NCBI GenBank assembly: GCA_934590355.1
Contig: CAKTOX010000030.1
Coordinates: forward strand, 1-22,373
Reading direction: 5' to 3'
Origin: an uncultured Oscillospiraceae bacterium
Lineage (GTDB): Bacteria; Bacillota; Clostridia; Oscillospirales; Oscillospiraceae
DNA length: 22,373 nucleotides
Position numbers and translations under genes: made by a program. Shown one piece after another: positions 15,295 through 22,373 of the stretch (positions are counted from its first letter, which is position 1; each line of letters starts with the position of its first letter). Under the pieces are notes generated by a model, which ran no database searches, was not told the DNA's origin, and worked only from the letters and a program-made list of their open reading frames with translations.

Positions 15295-16575
15295 ATGCGA
15301 ATTGATATAATGACCCTTTTTCCGGACACGGTGAATGCCGTACTGCACGAGAGCATCATCGGCAGAGCCGCAAAGAAGGGTATTATCGAGATAAACTGCG
15401 TTCAGATACGCGATTATACGGAAAATAAGCAGTGCCAGGTCGATGACTATCCCTATGGCGGCGGCTGGGGCTGCGTTATGATGGCGCAGCCGCTCAAGTC
15501 CTGCCTTGATGATATTATGTCAACCGCAGAGGATAAGCGCAGCCGCGTGATATATATGTCTCCGCAGGGCAAGCCCTACGATCAGGCGACGGCCCGCAGA
15601 CTGAGGGACGATTACGACCATCTCGTGCTCGTGTGCGGCCACTACGAGGGCATCGACGAGCGCTTTATCGAGCAGTGCGTTGATGAGGAAATATCGCTGG
15701 GCGACTTTGTGCTCACGGGCGGAGAGATAGCGGCGATGGCGGTCGCGGACTCGGTGTGCCGCCTCGTGCCGGGTGTTTTGTCCGATGAGGAGTGCTTCAC
15801 CGGCGAGAGCCATTGGGACGGCGTGCTCGAATATCCGCAGTATACGCGCCCGGAGATCTGGGAAGGCAGGGAGGTGCCGCGGGTGCTGCTGGGCGGAGAT
15901 CATGCCGCCGTGGCGCAGTGGCGGCGCAAAAAATGCCTTGAGCGGACGATGGATAAGCGGCCGGATATGTTTGAAAAGCTGGAGCTTAGGGATAAAACGG
16001 ATATCAAGCTGCTTGAGGAGATAAAAAAAGAGCGCAGCCGCATGCAGCTTACAAAGCCGGTGGAGTGCCGCCTTGCGAGCGCGGACGATCTTGAGAGCAT
16101 CATGCTCATCGTGCGTCAGGCGCGCAATTACCTGCGCAAGCACCGCGTTGATCAGTGGCAGGGCGACTATCCCGCAAGTGAGGATTTCCTTGCGGATATC
16201 GACGCCGTACGCTGCCGCGTCATGACCTACGGCGGCGCGGTCGCGGGCGTTTTCTGCCTGAGCAGCGAGCCGGAGAGCGATTACGATTCCATCACCGACG
16301 GCCGCTGGCACTGCGGTGAAAATTACTGCACGCTGCACCGCGCGGCGGTCGCAGCGGAATTTCGCGGCACGGGACTGAGCACCATGCTCATGGATGAGGC
16401 GATCGCCCTTGCACGCGAGACGGGCGCCGACAGCATCCGCAGCGATACCCACCGCAAAAACAAAGCCGCGCAAAAGCTCTTAAAGTCCTGCGGCTTTGAT
16501 TACCGCGGAAATATGCTCTGCCTGTCCGAGCCGGGACACGACGGCGCAAGGCAGTGCTTTGAGAAAAAACTTTGA
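15295..16575 (+). CDS. trmD: TrmD tRNA (m1G37) methyltransferase fused to a GNAT acetyltransferase domain
   Basis: Residues 1 to about 248 are TrmD, which methylates N1 of G37 in tRNAs from S-adenosylmethionine and prevents frameshifting. The trefoil-knot motifs are present: GHYEGIDER (115-123), GDFVLTGGEIAAM (136-148), Arg156 aligned with E. coli Arg154, and YPQYTRPE. The catalytic Asp169 of E. coli aligns with Glu171 here. Residues about 253-426 form a GNAT-type N-acetyltransferase with the acetyl-CoA loop FRGTGL (356-361) and a typical KAAQKLLKSCGF helix. The usual TrmD is about 240-255 residues, so this is a true in-frame fusion of 426 residues. The seam (codons 240-250) carries an A7 run at 16023-16029. 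An in-frame ATG at 16042 lacks a well-spaced ribosome site. ATG 15295 has a weak GAAAGG upstream. The acetyl acceptor is unknown. Confidence 0.93.
   Translation: MRIDIMTLFPDTVNAVLHESIIGRAAKKGIIEINCVQIRDYTENKQCQVDDYPYGGGWGCVMMAQPLKSCLDDIMSTAEDKRSRVIYMSPQGKPYDQATARRLRDDYDHLVLVCGHYEGIDERFIEQCVDEEISLGDFVLTGGEIAAMAVADSVCRLVPGVLSDEECFTGESHWDGVLEYPQYTRPEIWEGREVPRVLLGGDHAAVAQWRRKKCLERTMDKRPDMFEKLELRDKTDIKLLEEIKKERSRMQLTKPVECRLASADDLESIMLIVRQARNYLRKHRVDQWQGDYPASEDFLADIDAVRCRVMTYGGAVAGVFCLSSEPESDYDSITDGRWHCGENYCTLHRAAVAAEFRGTGLSTMLMDEAIALARETGADSIRSDTHRKNKAAQKLLKSCGFDYRGNMLCLSEPGHDGARQCFEKKL
16015..16029 (+). promoter_or_regulatory. Possible slippery site at the TrmD-GNAT seam
   Basis: GAGGAG (16015-16020) resembles an internal Shine-Dalgarno sequence. 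It is followed at 16023-16029 by A AAA AAA in phase for a -1 slip. A -1 shift would meet a TGA at 16092-16094, after 21 extra codons, giving a TrmD-only product of about 266 residues. No experiment is implied; spacing is shorter than in the dnaX example. Confidence 0.3.
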
Positions 16576-16595
16576 GCGGAGAACTTGGAAATACT

Positions 16596-17465
16596 ATGGA
16601 GCTTACGAATATAGACGTTATAAAACTTCTGCTTAATAAGCACGGCTTTCGCTTCTCGAAGTCGATGGGGCAGAATTTCCTCACCCAGTCGTGGGTGCCG
16701 GAGGATATAGCCGACAGCGCGGGGATAGACGCGGTGACGGGCGTGCTTGAGATAGGCCCCGGCATCGGCTGCCTGACACGGGAGCTGTCGCAGCGCGCGG
16801 GCAGGGTAGTGGCCGTCGAGCTTGACACGGCGCTCAAGCCCATGCTTGCGGAGACGCTTGCCGGCTGCGATAACGCCGAGGTCGTTTTCGCGGACGTGCT
16901 CAAGACGGATATCCCGCAGCTTTTGCAGGAGAAAATGCCCGGAATGCGCCACGTTGTGTGCGCAAATCTGCCGTATAATATAACAGGTCCCGTCATATCG
17001 AGGCTTCTCGAGAGCCGCTGCTTTGAGCAGGTGACCGTTATGATCCAGCGCGAGGTCGCCCGCAGGATATGCGCAAGACCCGGTACGAGCGATTACGGCG
17101 CGTTTACGGTTTTCGCGAATTGGTACGCCGAGCCCGAAATGCTCTTTGACGTGCCGCCGAGCTGCTTTATCCCGCAGCCGAAGGTCACCTCGAGCGTCAT
17201 AAGCCTCAGGTGTCGCAATAAGCCTCCTGTCGAGGTCAAAAGCGAGGCGGTCTTCATGCGCGTTGTAAAGGCGGCATTTGCACAGCGCCGCAAAACTCTC
17301 GTCAACGCTCTCGGCGCGGGTTTCGGCGAATTATCCAAGGAAAGCATCGAAAAATGTATCATAGATTGCGGTTTTGACGCGAAAATCCGCGGCGAAGTGC
17401 TGTCTATTGGTGATTTTGCGAAAATCTCCGATGCTTTTTGTGTAGTTTTCGCACAAAATTTGTGA
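16596..17465 (+). CDS. rsmA: 16S rRNA (adenine1518-N6/adenine1519-N6)-dimethyltransferase RsmA (KsgA)
   Basis: RsmA dimethylates the two adjacent adenosines in helix 45 of 16S rRNA and acts as a late 30S assembly checkpoint. The 289-residue protein starts with HGFRFSKSMGQNFLTQ (residues 16-31). It carries the SAM motif LEIGPGIGCLT (51-61) and the catalytic motif NLPYNIT (124-130), and then FIPQPKVTSSVI and AQRRKTLVNAL in the C-terminal part, all matching the family. ATG 16596 is preferred. An in-frame TTG at 16572 would overlap the trmD stop by 4 bases and could allow coupling, but its extra residues are not family-like; ribosome sites for both are weak. Co-transcription with trmD is likely. 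Many Firmicutes have rplS after trmD; here rsmA takes that place. Confidence 0.95.
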   Translation: MELTNIDVIKLLLNKHGFRFSKSMGQNFLTQSWVPEDIADSAGIDAVTGVLEIGPGIGCLTRELSQRAGRVVAVELDTALKPMLAETLAGCDNAEVVFADVLKTDIPQLLQEKMPGMRHVVCANLPYNITGPVISRLLESRCFEQVTVMIQREVARRICARPGTSDYGAFTVFANWYAEPEMLFDVPPSCFIPQPKVTSSVISLRCRNKPPVEVKSEAVFMRVVKAAFAQRRKTLVNALGAGFGELSKESIEKCIIDCGFDAKIRGEVLSIGDFAKISDAFCVVFAQNL

Positions 17466-17478
17466 GCAAAATGCATTG

Positions 17479-17509
17479 ATTAAGAACTATGTTAAATGGT
17501 AGTCTTAAT
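17479..17509 (+). repeat. Imperfect inverted repeat upstream of pckG
   Basis: ATTAAGAACTA (17479-17489) faces TAGTCTTAAT (17500-17509) across a 10-base spacer, complementary except for one bulged A. It could be an operator or a weak hairpin. No T run follows, so it is not an obvious terminator for rsmA. The rest of the 92-base gap is AT-rich, without a promoter I trust. Confidence 0.45.
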
Positions 17510-17557
17510 TAAGGTGTTATTGGTAATAATTTTTATGAATAATGGGAGGAAAAAATC

Positions 17558-19324
17558 ATGAAACTGACCGATAATGTCCACATTCTCAAGTGGGTAGACG
17601 AAATGGCCGCACTCACGAAGCCCGACGAGATCGTTTGGATCGACGGCTCCGAGGAGCAGCTGGAAAAGCTGCGCCATGAAGCAATGGGAACGGGCGAGCT
17701 TATTAAGCTCAACGAAGAAAAACTCCCCGGCTGCTATCTGCACCGCTCCGACGTCAATGACGTTGCGCGTGTTGAAGACCGCACCTTTATCTGCTCCAAG
17801 CGTCAGGAGGACGCGGGCCCGACCAACAACTGGATGGATCCGCAGGAAATGTACAAGAAGCTGTACGAGATATATGACGGCTCCATGAAGGGCCGCACGA
17901 TGTACGTCATTCCGTACTCCATGGGCGTCGTGGGCTCCGACTTTGCAAAGTACGGCATCGAGCTGACCGACAGCATCTATGTCGTTGTTTCCATGGCGAT
18001 CATGACCCGCATCGGCAAGAACGTTCTCGATGCGATCGGTGACAGCGCTGACTACATCAAGGGTCTGCACTCCAAGGCAGAGCTTGATCCCGAAAAGAGA
18101 TACATCGTCCACTTCCCCGAGGACAACACTATCATGTCCGTTAACTCCGGCTACGGCGGCAACGTCCTGCTCGGTAAGAAGTGCTTTGCTCTGCGTATAG
18201 CATCTACTCTCGGCAGAAAAGAGGATTGGCTTGCAGAGCATATGCTCATCCTCGGCGTACAGAACCCGCAGGGTGAGATACGCTATGTCTGCGGCGCATT
18301 CCCGTCCGCCTGCGGAAAGACCAACCTCGCAATGCTCATCCCGCCCGAGGCTTACCGCGAGAAGGGCTGGAAGTGCTGGACCGTCGGCGACGACATTGCA
18401 TGGCTGCGCATAGGCCCCGATGGCAGACTCTGGGCAGTAAACCCCGAGAACGGCTTCTTCGGCGTCGCACCCGGCACCAGCATGAAGTCCAATCCCAACG
18501 CGCTCGCGGCAACCAAGAAAAATACCATCTTCACCAACGTCGTTCATAATCTTGACGACAACACCGTTTGGTGGGAAGGCATGGATAAAAATCCCCCGAA
18601 GAACGCCGAGAACTGGAAGGGCGAGAAGTGGGATTGCACCGACGGCAGCAAGGGTGCTCACCCGAACTCCCGCTTCACCGCACCGGCAGTGAACTGCCCC
18701 TGCATCAGCCCCGAGTTCGAGAGCAAGACCGGAGTTCCCATCTCCGCTATCGTCTTCGGCGGCCGCCGCGCAAAGACCGCTCCTCTGGTCTACCAGTCCC
18801 GCGATTGGGATCATGGCGTTTTCGTCGGCTCTATCATGGCAAGTGAGACCACCGCAGCCGCCACCGGTAAGGTCGGCGTCGTCAGACGCGACCCCATGGC
18901 AATGCGTCCGTTCTGCGGCTACAACATGGGCGACTACTGGCAGCACTGGCTGGATATCGGCAAGAAGCTGTCCGATCCCCCGAAGATCTTCAACGTCAAC
19001 TGGTTCCGCACCGATGACGAGGGCAACTTCGAGTGGCCCGGCTTCGGCGATAACCTGCGCGTTGTCGAGTGGATCCTCGGCCGCTGCTTCGGCGAGAAGG
19101 AAGCCGTCGAGACCGAGCTCGGCTACGAGCCGCGTCCCGAGGACATTAACCTTGAGGGCGTAGACGTCACTGTCGAAACCGTCCGTGACATTCTCGGCGT
19201 TGACAAGAAGCTCTGGCTGGAAGAATGCGAGGGTATCCGCGAGTACTATGCTCAGTTCGGCGATAAGCTTCCCAAGAAGCTTTCCGAAGAGCTTGAGGAT
19301 CTCGAGGCAAGACTTAAAAAGTAA
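17558..19324 (+). CDS. pckG: Phosphoenolpyruvate carboxykinase, GTP-type
   Basis: The enzyme interconverts oxaloacetate plus GTP with PEP, CO2 and GDP. The 588-residue protein belongs to the GTP-dependent class, not the ATP class usual in many Firmicutes. FPSACGKTNLAM (residues 248-259, with catalytic Cys252 and P-loop Lys254-Thr255), GDDIAWL and NPENGFFGVAPGTS follow the animal/actinobacterial GTP enzymes closely. The metal and substrate block (NWMDPQEM near residue 90) is also present. Length is normal. ATG 17558 has GGGAGG at 17544-17549, eight bases upstream. Codon use is strongly biased to C- and G-ending optimal codons, suggesting heavy expression. ppdK follows after a hairpin of 11 base pairs. 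Together they suggest PEP made or consumed independently of pyruvate kinase; the direction in vivo cannot be read from sequence. Confidence 0.97.
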   Translation: MKLTDNVHILKWVDEMAALTKPDEIVWIDGSEEQLEKLRHEAMGTGELIKLNEEKLPGCYLHRSDVNDVARVEDRTFICSKRQEDAGPTNNWMDPQEMYKKLYEIYDGSMKGRTMYVIPYSMGVVGSDFAKYGIELTDSIYVVVSMAIMTRIGKNVLDAIGDSADYIKGLHSKAELDPEKRYIVHFPEDNTIMSVNSGYGGNVLLGKKCFALRIASTLGRKEDWLAEHMLILGVQNPQGEIRYVCGAFPSACGKTNLAMLIPPEAYREKGWKCWTVGDDIAWLRIGPDGRLWAVNPENGFFGVAPGTSMKSNPNALAATKKNTIFTNVVHNLDDNTVWWEGMDKNPPKNAENWKGEKWDCTDGSKGAHPNSRFTAPAVNCPCISPEFESKTGVPISAIVFGGRRAKTAPLVYQSRDWDHGVFVGSIMASETTAAATGKVGVVRRDPMAMRPFCGYNMGDYWQHWLDIGKKLSDPPKIFNVNWFRTDDEGNFEWPGFGDNLRVVEWILGRCFGEKEAVETELGYEPRPEDINLEGVDVTVETVRDILGVDKKLWLEECEGIREYYAQFGDKLPKKLSEELEDLEARLKK

Positions 19325-19326
19325 AA

Positions 19327-19354
19327 AATGCGCGCGGCTTATACCGCGCGCATT
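19327..19354 (+). other. GC-rich stem-loop between pckG and ppdK
   Basis: A perfect 11-base-pair stem (19327-19337 with 19344-19354, loop CTTATA) lies directly after the pckG stop. There is no T run after it, so it is not a standard intrinsic terminator. It may protect the pckG message 3' end or set relative levels of the two messages. Confidence 0.6.
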
Positions 19355-19376
19355 CATATGAAAGGATGATAACTTA

Positions 19377-22010
19377 ATGAGCAAGAAGTATGTTTATCTG
19401 TTCTCCGAAGGCAACGCAAAAATGCGCGAGCTTCTCGGCGGCAAGGGCGCAAACCTCGCGGAAATGACCAATATCGGTCTGCCCGTACCCCAGGGTTTCA
19501 CCATCACCACCGAGGCTTGCACTCAGTACTATGAAGACGGCCAGAAAATAAACGACGAGATCATGGCAGAGATCATGGAGTACATCGTAAAGATGGAAGG
19601 CATCACCGGCAAGAAGTTCGGCGACCTTGACAATCCTCTTCTCGTATCCGTCCGCTCCGGCGCACGCGCATCCATGCCCGGCATGATGGACACCATCCTC
19701 AACCTCGGTCTTAACGAGGAAGTCGTTGAAGTTATGGCAAAGAAGTCCAACAACCCCCGCTGGGCATGGGACTGCTACCGCCGCTTCATTCAGATGTACT
19801 CCGACGTTGTCATGGAGGTCGGCAAGAAATACTTCGAGCAGCTCATTGATGAAATGAAGGAAGCCCGCGGCGTAACTCAGGACGTTGAGCTGACCGCAGA
19901 CGACCTCAAGGAGCTCGCCGGCAAGTTCAAGGCAGAGTACAAGGAAAAGATAGGTGCGGACTTCCCGACCGACCCGAAGGAGCAGCTAATGGGCGCTATC
20001 AAGGCAGTCTTCCGCAGCTGGGATAACCCCCGCGCGAACGTCTACCGCCGCGATAACGACATTCCTTACAGCTGGGGCACCGCCGTCAACGTTCAGATGA
20101 TGGCATTCGGCAACATGGGCGACGACTGCGGCACCGGCGTTGCATTCACCCGCGACCCCGCTACCGGCGAGAAGAAGCTCATGGGCGAGTTCCTTACCAA
20201 CGCACAGGGCGAAGACGTCGTTGCCGGCGTCCGTACCCCGATGCCCATCGCACAGATGGCAGAGAAGTTCCCCGAGGCATTTGCGCAGTTCACCAACGTC
20301 TGCCAGACCCTCGAGAACCATTACAGAGATATGCAGGACATGGAGTTCACCGTTGAGAACGGCAAGCTCTACATGCTCCAGACCCGTAACGGCAAGCGCA
20401 CCGCACAGGCTGCACTCAAGATCGCCTGCGACCTCGTTGACGAGGGCATGATAAGCGAGAAGGAAGCCGTTGCAATGATCGACCCGAGAAACCTCGACAC
20501 CCTGCTGCACCCGCAGTTCGACACCGACGCTCTCAAGGCAGCTACCCCGATGGGCAAGGGCCTCGGTGCATCCCCCGGCGCAGCCTGCGGCAAGGCAGTC
20601 TTCACCGCAGAGGAAGCGAAGGAATGGAACGAGCGCGGCGAGAAGGTCATTCTTGTCCGCCTTGAGACCTCCCCCGAGGATATCGAGGGCATGAAGGCGG
20701 CACAGGGCATCCTGACCGTTCGCGGCGGCATGACCAGCCACGCTGCTGTTGTTGCCCGCGGCATGGGCAAGTGCTGCGTTTCCGGCTGCGGCGACATCAA
20801 GATGGACGAGGACAACAAGCAGTTCACCCTCGGCGGCAAGACCTTCAACGAGGGCGACTTCATCTCCCTCGACGGCTCCACCGGCAAGATCTATGACGGC
20901 GTTATCCCCACTGTCGATGCCTCCATCGCCGGCGAGTTCGGCAGGATCATGGCATGGGCTGACAAGTACCGCCGCCTGAAGGTTCGCACCAATGCCGACA
21001 CTCCCTACGACGCACGCAAGGCTCGAGAGCTCGGCGCACAGGGCATCGGCCTGACCCGTACCGAGCATATGTTCTTCGACAGCGACCGTATCGCCGCATT
21101 CCGCGAGATGATCTGCGCCGACACCCTTGAGGAGCGCGTTGCAGCTCTTGCAAAGCTCGAGCCCATGCAGAAGGAAGACTTCGAGGGCATCTACGAGGCA
21201 ATGGAAGGAAACCCGGTAACCATCCGCTTCCTCGATCCTCCCCTCCACGAGTTCGTACCGACCGAAGAGGCCGATATCGAGGCTCTTGCAAAGGCACAGG
21301 GCAAGTCCGTTGCGGCTATCAAGGCTCTCATCGCATCCCTGCATGAGTTCAACCCCATGATGGGCCACCGCGGCTGCCGTCTGGCTGTCACCTATCCCGA
21401 GATCGCGGCAATGCAGACCCGCGCAGTCATCAGCGCAGCTATTAACGTTCAGAAGCGTCATCCCGAGTGGACGATGGTTCCCGAGATCATGATCCCGCTG
21501 GTCGGCGAGGTCAAGGAGCTCAAGTACGTCAAGGACGTCGTCGTCAAGAACGCAGACGAGCTCATCGCGGCAAGCGGCATCGAGATGAAGTACCTTGTCG
21601 GTACCATGATCGAGATCCCCAGAGCTGCACTGACCGCAGACGAGATCGCCAAGGAGGCAGAGTTCTTCTCCTTCGGCACCAACGACCTCACTCAGATGAC
21701 CTTCGGCTTCAGCCGTGACGACGCCGGCAAGTTCCTCGGCGCATACTACGACAAGAAGATCTACGAGAACGACCCGTTTGCAAAGCTCGACCAGGTCGGC
21801 GTAGGCAAGCTCGTTGACATGGCATGCAAGCTTGGCCGCGCGACCCGCCCCGAGCTGCACCTGGGCATCTGCGGCGAGCACGGCGGCGACCCCTCCTCCG
21901 TGGAGTTCTGCCACCGTGTCGGCCTTGACTACGTTTCCTGCAGCCCCTTCCGCGTTCCCATCGCACGCCTCGCAGCAGCACAGGCTGCCATCCGCGAACA
22001 GCGCCAATAA
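19377..22010 (+). CDS. ppdK: Pyruvate, phosphate dikinase
   Basis: PPDK interconverts pyruvate, ATP and phosphate with PEP, AMP and pyrophosphate in the cytoplasm. The 877-residue length matches clostridial PPDK (about 874). The ATP-grasp domain has GGKGANLAEM near the start and SVRSGARASMPGMMDTILNL. The phosphohistidine domain has GGMTSHAAVVARGMGK with the swivelling His at residue 455, the same number as in Clostridium symbiosum. The C-terminal TIM barrel has the PEP-site sequence GICGEHGGDP with Cys832 and ends CSPFRVPIARLAAAQAAI. No regulator (DUF299-type) is in the window. ATG 19377 has AAAGGA about ten bases upstream. Codon use is very biased, as in pckG, and it is probably co-expressed with that gene. 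A strong terminator follows. Confidence 0.98.
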   Translation: MSKKYVYLFSEGNAKMRELLGGKGANLAEMTNIGLPVPQGFTITTEACTQYYEDGQKINDEIMAEIMEYIVKMEGITGKKFGDLDNPLLVSVRSGARASMPGMMDTILNLGLNEEVVEVMAKKSNNPRWAWDCYRRFIQMYSDVVMEVGKKYFEQLIDEMKEARGVTQDVELTADDLKELAGKFKAEYKEKIGADFPTDPKEQLMGAIKAVFRSWDNPRANVYRRDNDIPYSWGTAVNVQMMAFGNMGDDCGTGVAFTRDPATGEKKLMGEFLTNAQGEDVVAGVRTPMPIAQMAEKFPEAFAQFTNVCQTLENHYRDMQDMEFTVENGKLYMLQTRNGKRTAQAALKIACDLVDEGMISEKEAVAMIDPRNLDTLLHPQFDTDALKAATPMGKGLGASPGAACGKAVFTAEEAKEWNERGEKVILVRLETSPEDIEGMKAAQGILTVRGGMTSHAAVVARGMGKCCVSGCGDIKMDEDNKQFTLGGKTFNEGDFISLDGSTGKIYDGVIPTVDASIAGEFGRIMAWADKYRRLKVRTNADTPYDARKARELGAQGIGLTRTEHMFFDSDRIAAFREMICADTLEERVAALAKLEPMQKEDFEGIYEAMEGNPVTIRFLDPPLHEFVPTEEADIEALAKAQGKSVAAIKALIASLHEFNPMMGHRGCRLAVTYPEIAAMQTRAVISAAINVQKRHPEWTMVPEIMIPLVGEVKELKYVKDVVVKNADELIAASGIEMKYLVGTMIEIPRAALTADEIAKEAEFFSFGTNDLTQMTFGFSRDDAGKFLGAYYDKKIYENDPFAKLDQVGVGKLVDMACKLGRATRPELHLGICGEHGGDPSSVEFCHRVGLDYVSCSPFRVPIARLAAAQAAIREQRQ

Positions 22011-22052
22011 AAAGTTGACGCAAGCAGCGTAGGCAAAACAACTGATATAAAT

Positions 22053-22094
22053 ACGGTCACACAGTCCCTTTGGATTGTGTGACCGTTATTTTTT
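22053..22094 (+). terminator. Intrinsic terminator after ppdK
   Basis: A 15-base-pair stem (22053-22067 with 22072-22086, loop CTTT, one G-U pair) is followed by TATTTTTT. It lies about 40 bases after the ppdK stop. Confidence 0.93.
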
Positions 22095-22121
22095 GCCCAT
22101 TTTCAAATGAATACACCGCAA

Positions 22122-22160
22122 ATCAAGCCGCTGGTTTCACTACGAAATCAGCGGCTTGAT
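22122..22160. repeat. 17-base inverted repeat upstream of the IS256-like element
   Basis: The arm 22122-22138 is complementary to 22144-22160 with one mismatch, around a 5-base loop (ACTAC). No T run follows on either strand. It might be a bidirectional barrier to transcription or part of the left end of the element; the IS boundary itself cannot be fixed without its right end. Confidence 0.6.
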
Positions 22161-22269
22161 AATGTACAATAAGTTGCGCAAATTGAAAAGAGCAAAAAAG
22201 AAGACATAGCTTGCAGGCTCTGGTAGAATGAAGTTACCACACAAACATTCTGAAAGGAGACAGCAAACT

Positions 22270-22373
22270 ATGTCCGAGAAAATTGTACAGCTAAACGAGG
22301 AAATTATCAAGGGGCAGCTCAAAGAATTAGTTCGAGGAAGTGTAGAAGAAACCCTGAACGAGCTGCTGGAGAA
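22270..22373 (+). CDS. IS256-family (mutator-type) transposase, N-terminal fragment cut by window edge
   Basis: Only 34 codons plus two bases are present. MSEKIVQLNEEIIKGQLKEL and the following segment ending in ETLNELLE match the N-terminus typical of IS256-family transposases of gut Firmicutes. The DDE core lies beyond the window. ATG 22270-22272 follows GGAG (22256-22259). Its base composition is clearly more AT-rich than the neighbouring ppdK, as expected for a mobile element. Whether the rest is intact cannot be judged. Confidence 0.82.
   Translation, partial: MSEKIVQLNEEIIKGQLKELVRGSVEETLNELLE

Noticed and set aside
16042..16044. Internal ATG as a separate start for the GNAT domain
   Set aside because: It is in frame, but the nearest Shine-Dalgarno-like GAGGAG is 21 bases away, so independent initiation is not supported. 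It cannot be fully excluded.
15520..16473. 317-codon frame antisense to the TrmD-GNAT gene
   Set aside because: Shadow of a well-supported fusion gene, with no start signal or domain.
17449..17461. Palindrome CACAAAATTTGTG at the rsmA 3' end as a terminator
   Set aside because: It lies inside the last codons of rsmA, has almost no loop and is not followed by a T run.
17492..19384. 630-codon open frame antisense to pckG
   Set aside because: It mirrors the pckG frame completely. Strong codon bias toward C/G-ending codons removes stops on the opposite strand. The translation has no family features and no ribosome site was seen.
19986..22007. 673-codon open frame antisense to ppdK
   Set aside because: Same codon-bias artefact; PPDK on the plus strand is certain and full length.

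Overview
The window looks like chromosome from a GC-rich member of the Clostridia, most likely an Oscillospiraceae/Ruminococcaceae-type gut anaerobe. This is inferred from protein character, not from a search. Supporting signs are strong Shine-Dalgarno sequences, the Firmicute order ylxM-ffh-rpsP-khpA-rimM-trmD, a YmfF/YmfH M16 pair, a GTP-type PEP carboxykinase next to pyruvate phosphate dikinase, and clostridial-type IS3 and IS256 relatives at the two edges. No tRNA, rRNA or CRISPR array is visible.

Layout. The left edge (1 to about 600) is an internally deleted IS3-family transposase remnant. From 12217 down to 602 all genes lie on the minus strand. In transcription order they are a 2393-residue cyclic beta-1,2-glucan synthase-like enzyme, the M16 pair YmfF/YmfH, Lgt, a small coiled-coil protein of unknown function, and a nitroreductase. 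From YmfF onward the genes overlap or almost touch, so they look like one operon with its own extended -10 promoter. A divergent intergenic region (12218-12374) separates this arm from a plus-strand arm.

The plus-strand arm starts at a near-consensus promoter and carries ylxM, ffh, rpsP and khpA, ending at a strong intrinsic terminator. It continues with rimM, a TrmD-acetyltransferase fusion and rsmA, which handle translation and RNA modification. It ends with pckG and ppdK, two enzymes of the PEP/pyruvate/oxaloacetate node with highly biased codon use. A strong terminator closes ppdK. The right edge then runs into the first 34 codons of an IS256-family transposase.

Most unusual points. (1) TrmD is fused in frame to a GNAT acetyltransferase, and an A7 run preceded by a Shine-Dalgarno-like hexamer sits exactly at the junction. 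A -1 slip there would release TrmD alone. (2) The 10-mer TTATGTWAAC occurs seven times in the downstream part of the glucan synthase gene, in all three reading frames but always on the sense strand, and once more directly after rimM. This is a nucleotide-level signal that protein conservation does not explain. (3) A large cyclic-glucan synthase is encoded by an apparently Gram-positive genome. (4) A GTP-PEPCK/PPDK pair fits a pyruvate-kinase bypass.
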